From: Chimonanthus salicifolius
Taxonomy: Eukaryota > Streptophyta > Magnoliopsida > Laurales > Calycanthaceae
DNA length: 64,000 bases
Assembly: GCA_013350335.1 (NCBI GenBank)
Contig: CM023536.1
Span: 45,020,314 to 45,084,313 of the forward strand
Direction: 5' to 3'
The notes under the pieces were generated by a model. It worked only from the letters and a program-made list of their open reading frames with translations. It had not been told where the DNA came from and ran no database searches. How positions within the stretch are numbered: position 1 is the first letter of the stretch; each line of letters begins with the position of its first letter. The position numbers and the translations under genes were made by a program. Below are positions 32,571-43,859 of this stretch, piece after piece.

Positions 32571-35500
32571 ATGGAGTTTGTTGAGGGATGTTTTGCAAGT
32601 CGTGAGGACCTTATAAATTATGTTAAAAATATCGCTTTTGAAAAAGGATTTGTAACTACAATAAAGAAGTCATATAATAAGGAAAAGAAATTAGTCATTG
32701 GCTACGATAGAGGAGGTAAATACCGCATCACGATTAGCGTGGAAATGATGCGAGAAAAGAAAAGCATATTCCCGCCAATGCAATTGTCCTTTTCAAGTGA
32801 AAGGAAAATAGATTGTTGATGGGTCATGAAAGTTTACCATAAAGAATTTGGATCACAATCATGATATATCGGAGGTATTATTAGGTCATCCAAGTATAAG
32901 ATGTTTTTCAGATGCTGAGAAAAGAATGATCATTGAAATAAGGAGTTGCAATATACCACCACGCAAATTTTGACGACCCTTAGAAATCAAAATCTAGATG
33001 TTGGAACATCAACGGCTGATTTGCACAACTTTTGTTCTGTGCTTTGGAAAGAGCAACTAAGAGGTCGAACTGTAATTCAAGCTCTAATAGAAGATCTTCA
33101 GGAAGGTAGTTACCAATATTTTCATGACCATGACAGTGATAGTCATTTGTCCCATCAATTTTTTGCACATCCAAAGTCCACTTTTCTTACCAAAAGCTAC
33201 CATAATGTCCTTCTTGTGACGCTCCGAAATTTTAGAAAATATAAATATTGGAGTATTAATAATTAATTGAGATTTAGTCAATTACTTTAGAGAAATTGAA
33301 TGAGATTTATGTTTATGAAATTAAAATTATGTCGAATTAATATAAGTGGGAATAAATTCATGAAATGTCTTAGAAAAGAATTAGTCACGTGTCACGCTAA
33401 ATCAAAAAGGGACTCAAATGGAATATCTTAAAAGACTGAAGGGCAAAGAGGGAATGGAAAAATCCAAATAAGGATTGACCAAGTCACACTCGATGGAAGT
33501 GGAACTTCCACCGCATGAACAGTGCCATGAACAGTATCTCCTACTATTCATGTGTACGGCACCCCCACTTCCCCATCTTGTATGCGGCAGTTACTCCCTT
33601 ACCTTATCATAAGCACACGACACCATCTTCCTCTTCTTTGCTTCACGTTGCAAACTCCATACTTCCAAACATCACACCGAGAAATCTATATTTCCACTGT
33701 GAAACTAAGAAGGAAAAGCGAGGAAGGAAAGGAAAAGAGAGGGAAGAAGAAAAGGATTACGAAAGCTTCAATAAAGGTTGGTGCAATTTTTCTAAATAAA
33801 TATTTAGATTTAAATAAGAGTCTAGGGTGATTTAGAATTAACCCTGGACGATTTCGGATTAATGGAATGAAAATGGGACCGATTCGGGAATTGTCAGGTA
33901 TTCTTCCCCAATTCAGGGATCGGTTTCAAATCTGTGAAAGTATTTATTAAATTGGGATTGTGGAAGGGGTTTGGAATTATTATTATTAATTATTGTCCTG
34001 CTCATAATTAACAATTTCATTTCTTAATATTTTAATTTAAAGAATAGAAGATAAAAGGAAACTGGGTTTTTATTTAATGTTATAATCCTGTTTGGGGGTA
34101 AATACAGTCTATAAGTTTGAAGCACCCACCATGCATAACCCGAGGCATTATATCGTTTATGGAAATAAAGAAGGTGAAATGCCTAACTCTGGTTGGTGTT
34201 TCCGTGCCCCGTCTAGCGATTTAACCTTTTCACTGCCTTCTACGGTGGAAGACTCAAATATCTTGTAGGAATTGTTTTGGATAGAAATCAGAAATTGGAG
34301 CCTGAGAATGTTTCCAAGATCATTGGCTATCTCCTGTTTACAAAATGAAGGTGGGCACTTGATGATTGGGTTAGCCTTTAGCCCTGACAATGTACTCCAT
34401 TCCCTCATTAACAAAACAAAAGTTGAGCTTAGGTCATCTTCCAAATTGCCCGTTTCATCTCCTATTCCAGCTACTTCTATCAGCACAGTTATGCCCATTT
34501 CTGATCACCCAGTCCCTCTCTGAAACAAGAAAACGAGATTTTGTTTGTGCTTTTGGAAAATATTAGATGTCCTAATTTAGTTCTTGGAGCTCGATGGTAA
34601 CTGGGTATGTGTGGAATCAGCATGAGGAAAAAGGGTTGAGGTTTTTTCTGTGAGATGAACCAATATAGATTACATGTTCCGAGATTGTCTTCAGCCATCT
34701 CTGAAGCTATCGATTGTCACCCATCTGAATGCTAGCCGAACCCACCCCAACTGTTTGATGAAATGCCCCTTCCGATCCCGACTATCTACATTGCTTAATT
34801 GAGCAACTTGATTTCTTAATTGGCTAGATCTCAGACCTCTTTCTGTTCAGCCGGAATTACTACAGCTGTGTCATTTTTACCTGAAGTCATTGGCTGCCGT
34901 TTCCTTCCTTGTTCTTGCCTTCTAGTAAGAGTAGCCTTTGACTCTACGGCTAGTTTCAACTACTGTGTCTTTGGATTGCTGATGGTTATTTGGGCTAAAA
35001 AAAAAAGATGGTAAAGGAGACGAAGTTGGATTGGCAATTTCCATGGAGTCTCTACAAGCACAAGCCCTCCTTTTGAGGTTAGCACGATGAACAGTACATG
35101 CTTCTGCTCGTTGTTTTTCTTCTTCACCCTTCTGACTTCAATTTTGAGAACAGCAATAACAACATCAGATTATCAGTTTTTATTGTCACACTTTCTTCTA
35201 GATTTAGATACGACAAATCTAAATCTCTAGGGAGATGTAGGAATGACACTTTACATGAATGGTAGTGAATTGTTGCCAGGGAAAAGAGACATCTCTAGCT
35301 CGGTCATTAGGTCCTACGATCGAAATGGGTACAGTTAATGATATTATCGAGCCCAAGGATTTTATGAATTTTACACAATTTTCTGCAAGTTATATTCATA
35401 AAGAGGAGATACTTTCTGTGGCATGGTTGAAATTGCACATGAATCCTTTGATGGGCATGACCAGTTTGATACTCACTCAGTGTTCAAATTTCGTAAAAGA

Positions 35501-38500
35501 CAAATTATTAAATGATCCACAGTGGGGCCCATGACAATCAGGGGTATATTACTGATTAGTTGGTCATTCTTGTATAGAAAGGAAATCCCTCTATTAAGTA
35601 TTGCAACATGAACCAAACAGTTGAAAATAAAAAGTAGAAGGTGGTGTTCTAGCAACAGTTATGGCTGGGCAAGAATTTTAGGGACACTTTCTATATCCCA
35701 ACTTCCATTCATTCAATATCGATCGGGTTTTAATTAGATGGATCAGTTAATGAAACCCATACTTATAAGATTTTATTATGACTTCCATAGCAACACATAG
35801 ACCCATGGTTTATTGTAAGACATTTACATAGGTAATAAATAGGAGATAAAACATGAGATTTAGAGTCTAGGGTCATTGAATTAAATTAAGAATAATGATA
35901 TCATGTGTTCTTATGTAACATGTATGGATAATAAACGAAAAACCGAAAACAAAACCGGTAGCACCAAGCTAGTTTGTGGATTACCTTCATTCGTTAATTG
36001 GCTAAGATCAGGTAGGTTTTCCTACTTTCTTGATGTATCACATGACTCTTATATATGTGGAGATTATATTTAATTTCAACGCATATTTGAATGATTTATC
36101 GATGCATGAGCATGAAAGCATGCATCTGGTGGGGATGAGAATAGTTGAGATAATGGTTAGAGGATGTTAAACTCTAACATGAGAAATATGAAATACCATA
36201 ACTATTCGGTATGGCCGCGTCCATGAACACTGGAGTTGGGCAATTAAGATGGGCTCAAAGCTCCTGGGTGAGAGACCCAAAACCTGCGCAGGAGAGTATG
36301 GGTGATAGTATACCCCCAATAACTCCGGTAAAATACTAGGGATTGGGTAGTAGCTCCCAGTTGATGCCCTAGGAAAGCTACGGACATAATGTCCAATGAT
36401 TAGAACTGTTTGAATGGAAAATATGAAAGAGAAATGCATGGACATGAAAGGGGTTTTGCATTGATTCATGTACCATGTAATTTGCATCATGTTGATTTAA
36501 TGAGTTATCAAAAGTATGTTTATTATGAATTGATTTATGAGATGAATATAAATTGATTTCAAATGCTTTATATATATTGATTATGAATTAATTTTGAAAT
36601 ATGGGGTGGGAATGATTTCAATTGAATTATATGATATGAAGAACTATATATGCTTTTTCTGATTTTATATATGTCATGTTGATACCCACTTTGATAGAAA
36701 TCCTACTGGGCGTTGACTGAGCCCACAATATCTATTCTTTTAGAAGTTAATACAGGAAAGGAGAAAGGTGACGAGGCAGGACCAAGTACCAGCCATGCAT
36801 AGAGGAGGATGGCACAAGATAAGAACGGCGAAGAGTTTACTTGTTAATATTAGTAGAAAATGAATAATCAAGTAGTATTGAGTTAATTGAGAATTTGGGT
36901 TATTGTAATTAAACCTTTGATTTGAGAAACAAATACTATGGACATTATGCTTTGCTTAGATTGAGAATGATTGAATGATGAATTTTAATTAGATGTACCT
37001 ATTTCCGCATTATTGTGAGTTAGTGTCTTGTCAAGTTTACGTAGATTCTTTCCATGTGCACACACTTGTTGGGCCAATTAAGGGTCGAATCTTCAGACTC
37101 AGACTTAACTCCATCATGACACTCTCCCCTTTCTTCAAGTTATTAAATAAATAAATACTCTGAAATTTAGGGAGAAAAGGGAGGGGCGCTACACTTCTAA
37201 TGGATTTCACGTGCAAAACCAACAAATATCATATGTCATTGCTTCATATTGTTGGCGTAACAAGTTTCAATAACAACTTCTGCTCATGCTTTGCATTTCT
37301 ACGAAATGAGAAATTTGAAGATTATGTATGGGCATTACAGATGTTTAAGAAGGTCTTTGGAGTGGAGCATGATCGACAAGTTCTTTTGACTGATAGGGAA
37401 TTGGCGTTAAAGAATGCCATTGATTTGGAGTTCCCTAATGCTGTACATATTTTGTATTCTTGGCACATCAAAAAGAATATTGTTGCTCGTTGTAAACCTA
37501 TGTTTAAGAAAATCAAATATTGGAATGCATTTTTTAGAAAATGGAATGACCTGATTGAGTCCCCAACCGAGAAAGCATTCAATACAACGTTTGAGGCATT
37601 CAAACAAAATTTCAGAGATGATTCGCAGACAGTGAACTACTTAACAAGGACATGGATCCCACATAGAAATAATTCGTCAAGGCATGGATCGGCTGGTGCT
37701 TACATTTTAAGAATCGAGCTATTTAAAGGGTTGAGGGTGCACATTCTGTTTGAAAAGTTATATAGTTACATCTACTGGTGACCTACATGTTGTCCAAACA
37801 AAGATAGCCCATATCACTGAAAATCAATTTGAAGAGTTCAAGATTCAACTTGAGCATGAGAAGATTCAGTTTGCATGTGATGTGTTTATTCATTTCTTTG
37901 ATGAATTAAATGTCAAAGTTTCTCATTTCTCAATAAATGAGATTTATAACCAATATGCTATGCTTATGAACTGATCATTTTCACTCATTTGTACGGAAGA
38001 GTTTACAGCTTCAATGGGCCAACCATATGCGCACAAAATGTAATGGATGGACAAATTACATTTGGATGATATACACCCATAATGGAGAATCGACTTAATC
38101 TCATTGGACGACTTGAATGTTGTAAGGCAGAGGTCTGGGGATGTATTAGATGTACACTTTGAATGTATGAAGAACAAATATGGACATTTGTCTTCATGTG
38201 ATTAAAAGGTGCTCATAAATCATCTCCAAAATCTTGTTATCCATGATAAGGTAATCAGTCACGCTATTATGTAATATTCTAGAGGACATCGTTTAGGTTC
38301 AAGGAGTTCTTCATAGGGCCAAACATCTACACGTCAAGATCCTTCTGCATTGAGATTTTAGAGAATCAACTAAATGGAAGAAGATATAGGTTATGCAAAA
38401 ATATTGGTCATACGAGGAGAACTTGTCCGAATAGAATTGCTACAGACATCTACGAGTGTAGATTAAAATGTTGATCTTAATATAGGTGATTTCCATGAAT

Positions 38501-38725
38501 CACAAATAACGAGTTTTCCACAGGATAGTGGATCTTACAACTTTGGTGACGATTCGACATATAACTCTACCGAAGTAAGTTCGTTCCTTAATTGATATAT
38601 TTATTTACCAATCGACATATAACTCTTCTATATGTTCTAATATGATTATTTTTAAATGTTATGCAGTGGTCTGGTGATCTTAGAGATAATGACGATTTCA
38701 TGCAATGGTGGAATCAATGAAGTGA
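32571..38725 (+). pseudogene. MULE transposase (mudrA/FAR1-like), interrupted
   Basis: The N-terminal part (32571-33214) starts MEFVEGCFASREDLINYVKN, a FAR1/MULE-type DNA-binding region, continued by SHNHDISEVLLGHPS and PRQILTTLRN in other frames. The core resumes at 37199: MDFTCKTNKYHMSLLHIVGV contains the first catalytic Asp (37203-37205) and LLTDRELALKNAIDLEFPNA the second (37392-37394), followed by the HILYSWHIKKNI block. Downstream (37750-38200) come FEEFKIQLEHEKI and a SWIM-like zinc motif (ASMGQPYAHKM, one Cys lost), then a CCHC-like knuckle CKNIGHTRRTCPN (about 38395-38430). The last exon-like piece ends WWNQ near 38718. Several stops and frameshifts plus the 3,979-bp LTR between the two halves make it non-functional. 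Confidence 0.85.
33215..37193 (+). mobile_element. Ty3/gypsy solo LTR (Tekay/del-like), 3,979 bp
   Basis: It begins TGTGACGCTCCGAAATTTTA and ends GGGGCGCTACA, with a perfect 5-bp target duplication CTTCT (33210-33214 and 37194-37198). TG..CA ends and a 5-bp duplication identify an LTR-retrotransposon product. The TGTGACGCYCCG start and the ACTGGGCGTTGACTGAGCCC segment near 36708 are typical of chromovirus (Tekay-type) LTRs. No second LTR, primer-binding site or gag-pol lies between the duplications, so it is a solo LTR left by recombination. On the minus strand at 34157-34498 a MREWSTLSGLKANP segment weakly resembles a LINE reverse transcriptase and could be an older nested fragment. Confidence 0.85.
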
Positions 38726-39263
38726 ATATAGGAGTGTAGGAGTGGAAAATGTATTCATTTTAAGTGGAAAATGAAGTAGATTTATTCTGATATTTAAGTT
38801 AAGAATGCTCTTGAATGTATTGCTTGTATGTTAAGCATGGTCTTGAACGGCTTCCGATTAAAGTAGATTTATTTTGATAGTTAATTAGGAATGCTCTTAA
38901 ATGCTCTTATCAGTTTCAATATATTCATTTTAAGTAGAAAATGAAATAGATTTATTCTGATATTTAAGTTAGCAATGTTCTTGAATGCTCTTGTCAGTTT
39001 CAATGTATTCATTTTAAGTGGAAAATGAAGTAGATTTATTCTGATATTTAAGTTAGGAATGCTTTTGTCAGTTTTAATGTGATTATGGATAGTATGAAAA
39101 TCAAATGAAATATAAAATTTATAACAACATCTGTTCAAAATAACATATTTAAAGTAACGACCCAATTCACAATGAAAATCTGATAAATAATAGAACATGT
39201 TCATTCAAAATATGACATTTACATCTCTTTTACATGTTAATAAAAAAAAAATTCAAAAGTACA

Positions 39264-41131
39264 TCAAATACAAGAGCTATCCGGATCAGATGTAGAAGGT
39301 GCTGAAGGAGGTGCAACAATTGTTGAAGCAGGATGTGCAATAACTAGTGTAACAGTCGAACAAATGGAGGCAGATGCAGAAGTAGCCGGTGCATGAACTG
39401 GTGCAACAATCGGAGCAGTGGAGGCAGGTGCAGAAGCAGGAGATGCAAACTGAGGTCGCACAAATGGAATAAGTACAGTCGAACGAGGAAGGGGGCGAGA
39501 AGCTGCTGCAACTCTAGTCATCACAGAAAGGGGGCCAGTACCAGCTGATCCACTCTGCCGAGTAAGGGGACGAGAAGCTGCTGCAACTCCAGTCGCATGA
39601 GTCAATGGAACAGAAGCTGATGCTAATCCAATCATCACAGAACGGGGCCCAGAACCAACTAATCCACTCGACGGAATAGATGCTCCAAATCGACTAGCAC
39701 GACCAGGGGTGCCAAGCAATGGTCCTGGTCGACTAGCACGAGCAGGGGTGCTAAGTAATGGTCCTGGTTGACTAGTACGAGAAGGGATGCCAAATGTTGC
39801 TTCTGCTCATTTAGTACGAGCAGGGGTGCCAGATGATGCTTCTGCTCGTTCAGCTACCCCTCTAGATTGATGAATAGGGGGAAGAACTGCTCCTGCAAAT
39901 TCGGGTGATATCCTTGCTCAAACACTACCATCTGGTTCTTTAGATAGGAATGTTGTTATCCCCGTCTCTTGTGCTAAAAGCACTGTCGACTGTAAAGTAT
40001 CTAAAATCTGGCTCTGCATAACATCCAGCCTTGCGGTAATCTCATCATATCTCTGCTTCTATTGATCATATATCCGCTCCATCTTCTCCTTCAGAGCACA
40101 AATGCTAGCAAGAATCTGCTACGTATCAACTGCGGCAACAGTCGGAGGAGTCCCTGCCTCGCATGGTTCGCGTGTCTCACGCCCCTCAGATGGCTCAGGT
40201 GGCTCAAGTGCCTCACAGTGCCTCAGATGACTTAGGTGAACTGTGAACCTGAACTTGAGGTGCCTCGACAACTTTGGAGAGCCATTTCTTACTAGCTCTG
40301 TCGAGGGAGAATCTCATCTTCTTCAAAGTTGACTCATTAAAATAATCATAGCGATCTATGGATACTTTATTAGAGGGAGGAAGATGGATTCCACGTTCTT
40401 CAAAGAATGAATAAAGAAAAAGACCATATGGAATACATCTTCTAGTCCTACGGTAGGCACGCATATGACTGATGATGATATGGGAGAAGGACATTTGTTT
40501 CCCATGCATGATGCACCAAATAAGAAATACATCGAACCATGTCACACTAGTATGCCCTTTTCTAGGAAAAAGACAATTGATAATTATCTGATGGATGATT
40601 CGTGCTTCTAATGTTAGGTTCTTCAGTAGGGGGGTCTTCTTTTCTGTGATATCTGTCCTCCCACACCTTTCGTTAGGGCTACGAAAACATCGAACCTCTC
40701 AAGATCAGTGGGCCATGTACGATAGTCATAATTTCTAATGGCATCTTTTGAGAAATTATATAGGTAGTCCAACATTTCCTGTGTAATAACAATTTATTGG
40801 CCTCAGACGGATGTCTTAATAGACTCATCATCCATTCTTTCTACATTGGCATAAAATTCTTTCATTAAATTAGGATACATATCACATTTCAATGCCGAAA
40901 AGAATCCTAACCCATTTCTTCAAAATAAGATTGAATTTTCAATCAAAATTGTGTGAAAACTGAAAGGCCGACGATTTTACCAAATATATACAATCGTGCT
41001 TAAAAATCGTCTAGGTAGAGGGTCGCGGTTTTAGAAGATATGAAATGCGTCGGGTCGAATGCTGTGTCCTTCTTTTGTTTCTTCCCTCCCCTTGTTGTGC
41101 TTGCTTTCCTTTTTGAACTTGAAGATGCCAT
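39264..41131 (-). pseudogene. Second MULE gene, plant-transposon-protein-like, broken
   Basis: From a plausible ATG at 41131-41129 the minus strand reads MASSSSKRKASTTRGGKKQK, then DTAFDPTHFISS, before a stop at 41002-41000. Later pieces in varying frames read NGLGFFSALKCDMYPNLMKE and FYANVERMDD, NYDYRTWPTDLERFDVFV, then an open stretch at 40545-40213 with SFSHIIISHMRAYRRTRRCI and PYGLFLYSFFEERGI. The basic Ser-rich start, FYAN block and HM...(L/I)PYG motif resemble the 'putative plant transposon protein' family (my recollection of PF20167) found in plant gene-like transposon ORFs. A short coiled-coil-like piece follows (about 40130-40010), then an Ala/Pro/Ser-rich tail (39719-39264) with ARASRPGPLLGTP-type repeats. 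Function unknown. At least four stops or frameshifts. Confidence 0.65.
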
Positions 41132-41208
41132 TTACACGGGGTATTTTTGGAAAGAGAGGAAGAAAGAGGGAGAGGGAAAAATTAAAATGAAAAGGGTGTA
41201 GGGAGTGT

Positions 41209-41312
41209 GGTTCGAATGAATGGGGGGTGATTGGTTCGAATGAATGGGGGTGATTGGTTCGAATGAATGGAGAGAGGTTCGAATGAATGGGGGATAGGTT
41301 AGAATGAACGGG
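41209..41312 (-). repeat. GGTTCGAATGAATGGGGG repeats in the second gene's leader
   Basis: Five copies of a 21-26-base unit built on GTTCGAATGAATGG lie between the right TIR and the ATG of the leftward gene. The core is the same TTCGAATGAAT half-palindrome as in the TIRs. A GGGAGA microsatellite adjoins at 41331-41358. Confidence 0.85.
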
Positions 41313-41545
41313 GGATTTCCAAACAATTGGGAGAGGGAGAGGGAGAGGGAGAGGGAAAAGAAGAGGAAGAAGGAGCTGCGAATGAGGGAGGGGAAACCTG
41401 AGAATGAGGGAGCCGGAACCGAAGCAGGAGAGGGAGAGGGAGAGCTTCGGTTTAGAGAGGGGAAGGTTCAGTTTAGGGTTTCGAAGAAGGGAGAGAGGGT
41501 TAGGGTTTTGATTCGATCGATTGATCGATCGAATCAAAGGATGGG

Positions 41546-41556
41546 TTATATATAAG
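41546..41556 (-). promoter_or_regulatory. TATA-like box at the inner edge of the right TIR
   Basis: TTATATATAA lies at the mirrored junction and would fire leftwards into the second gene, whose probable start codon is 415 bases on. Confidence 0.55.
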
Positions 41557-42247
41557 TCGTAATTCGTTCGAATGAATCAGTCAATTCATTTGAACGAATG
41601 ACAACTATATGTCATTCATTCAAATAAATGGGTTGATTCATTCGAATGAATGACATTCGAGAGAATGACTGTCATTTTCCAGTCCTCACTGATACATTTG
41701 TTCGAATGAATAAGTCATTCATTCGAATGAATGCACGTCTATATGTCATTCGTTCGAATGAATGGATTGATTCATTCAAACGAATGAACATAACTGTCAT
41801 TCATTCGAATGAATCAATCCATTCATTCAAATGAATGACATTCGAGAGAATGACTGTCATTTTCCAGTCCTCTCTGATACATTCGTTCGAATGAATCAAT
41901 CCATTCATTAGAACGAATGAACACTTTCTGCCCATTCATTCGAATGAATGAAATTTACACTTGGGCATTCGTTCGAATGAATAGAATTTACACATGGGCA
42001 TTCGTTCGAATGAGTTAAAATCTCGGTAGGATGCATGTATTCATTCGAACGAATCCGAAATGAACTGGGCATTCTTTCGAATGAATGAAAATGGCGGGGG
42101 TATGCGTCCATTCGTTCGAACGAATTCTGAAATGAACTGGGAATTTGTTCGAACGAATGGAAACCCAGGGGTATCGTGGTAATTAGCTACCCACACCCTG
42201 AAACGGGTGTGTAGAGGCAGAAAATCCGGGTGTGTAAAAATCGTGTC
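41549..42247 (-). repeat. Right terminal inverted repeat of the MULE
   Basis: Inverted counterpart of 30976-31937, about 260 bases shorter because it has fewer palindrome units. It retains the same order: outer unique 60 bases, palindromes, TATCAGAGAGGACTGGAAAA-type spacers, and a TATATAAG inner edge. Confidence 0.9.
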
Positions 42248-42256
42248 TTATAATAA

Positions 42257-42887
42257 TGAGGTTATTTTTGCATTGAACATATGGACAAATGGTAGCCCTT
42301 TATTTCATGGGTGTAGTGAGAGTATAGTATAACTTAAAGATCTCATGAGAAAATTTACAAAATCACCTTATTATTAATGTTATCTCAATTAGATCACACT
42401 GACTAGATTTTTATATGAGATACAATACTAAGATTGCTCCTTAAATGGGTTTAAATCTCATGTGATTAGATATGTTGCATATAGACATGGTAATGGTCAA
42501 GTCAGATCAACCTCCAACATCACACCTTACCTACCCATTAATAAATATGTTCAAATTGAGCCTAAATATTTATAAATGAGTTTAGATTAGATCTACCAAT
42601 ATAATAAGTCGGTCAAAAATATCTTAGATCAATACCCTTTTTTTTATTGAATTCGGTTCAACTTAGATTTTGCTAACTATACTTGAAACTTTTAGTTTAC
42701 AAATTACTTTTTAAAAGCGGTAAACAATATGGTAGACATAGCTATAAATAGGTGTGTTCATTTGTCCAAACCCAGCCCGAACCTGACATAAATAAAGGGC
42801 CTGAGATAAATATATATGTCATATGGGTTGGGCTCGGGCTTTCATTTGAAGCCCATCGAGGCCCGTCATGCTTTTTGACCCATTTAT

Positions 42888-42918
<31 letters not shown>

Positions 42919-43859
42919 CCATGATTCACGTGTTCATGCCCAAGTGATCCAATTAACCTTGTAAGCCCAACTCATATCCAAGCCCATTCCTTAAAGCCCT
43001 ATCCCTAAACTCTCTCCTAGAGTACCAAGTGTACAGTGAGTTGGCGCATGAAGAGATTCTCTCCATGCTTTGGGCGAGTTTTGCATGGAAAGAAAGCTTT
43101 TAAGAGAACTTCTCTCACTAGTCTATCTTCTCTCTTACCTTTTCTATTTCTTATTTTAGTTTGTGTTTTCTTAGAATAAATCTTAGCCATTGATTAGGAT
43201 GATGTGACTAGATGGTGTGTTCCTATTGGTCAGCTTTTGTAAACAAGGATCACTCCCATAAGAGGCAGGTGATTCTTACAAGATTTTAGGATTTCTTGAA
43301 GAATGAATATATCCTCCTTGGTGTGGTTGACCGAAGCAGGGATATTTTTGGTCTTTTCCTCTATTTGTCCTATAAAAATCCATGTAATTTCAAATTTCAT
43401 ACATTGAATTGAAATTTTTATGGGGAAAAAAAAAAGACTCTTGGAATTGGGTGTTTCTACACCGGGCTTCAACCCTCCTGCGAAAGCCAGGTCCTTGGAC
43501 TACGATCAATTCTATCTTGCAAGTAAGTACCGATGTTCTACGATTCAATTATTGTTTTATGGTTTTTAGATTAAAAAGCATCAATTTTCGAATTAATTAC
43601 CTCTTTTAGTTATTCTTTTCCGCATCATTTAATCAATTGAAATTAAAGGAGACTTTAATCTAATTTCTATAAGGCATAATTGGATTTCTGGGGCCCTTAT
43701 TTTCGATTCAGGATTTGCTTAGCAAAACCCCAGTCAAGGCATAATCCTTTCACGAACGGTGATCGCTTGTGCGAGTCCTTTAGAGACCGTACTCTGAAAC
43801 TGCAGCTTACTGGCGGATTTTATCAAATTTGATCTAGGCTTGCATCACCCGGGCCACAT
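42257..43859. other. Spacer with LTR-like sequence
   Basis: An (AT) run lies at 42892-42918. Around 43020-43560 there are LTR-like features (a CTATAAAAAT box near 43370 and GGGTGTTTCTACACCGGGCT downstream) but no boundaries or coding sequence. GGGCT/AGCCC-rich patches at 42770-42870 may be decayed hAT ends. Confidence 0.3.

Larger units (their letters stand above)
30976..42247. mobile_element. 11.3-kb Mutator-like element with palindromic TIRs
   Basis: The element is bracketed by 9-mers TTATAACAA (30967-30975) and TTATAATAA (42248-42256), matching at 8 of 9, the length expected for Mutator. Its ends read GGCTCGATTTTTACACACCC and, from the right, GACACGATTTTTACACACCC. Terminal inverted repeats are 962 bp (left) and 699 bp (right). 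Inside are a rightward transposase gene, now broken, a leftward second gene, also broken, and a 3,979-bp gypsy solo LTR that inserted later. Without that LTR and its extra duplication the element would be 7,288 bp, an ordinary size for an autonomous MULE. Both genes carry stops and frameshifts, so this copy is dead. Confidence 0.93.

Noticed and set aside
33215..37193. Complete gypsy element rather than a solo LTR
   Set aside because: There is no internal primer-binding site, no gag-pol and no repeat of the first hundred bases near the right end.
39264..39719. 151-codon Ala/Pro/Ser frame as an independent gene
   Set aside because: It continues the leftward second gene of the MULE as its low-complexity tail and has no separate promoter or start context.
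41031..41537. 168-codon Pro/Ser/Leu-rich frame at the right side of the MULE
   Set aside because: It is a by-product of the GGTTCGAATGAATGG and GGGAGA repeats; the neighbouring frame from 41131 gives a family-like N-terminus.
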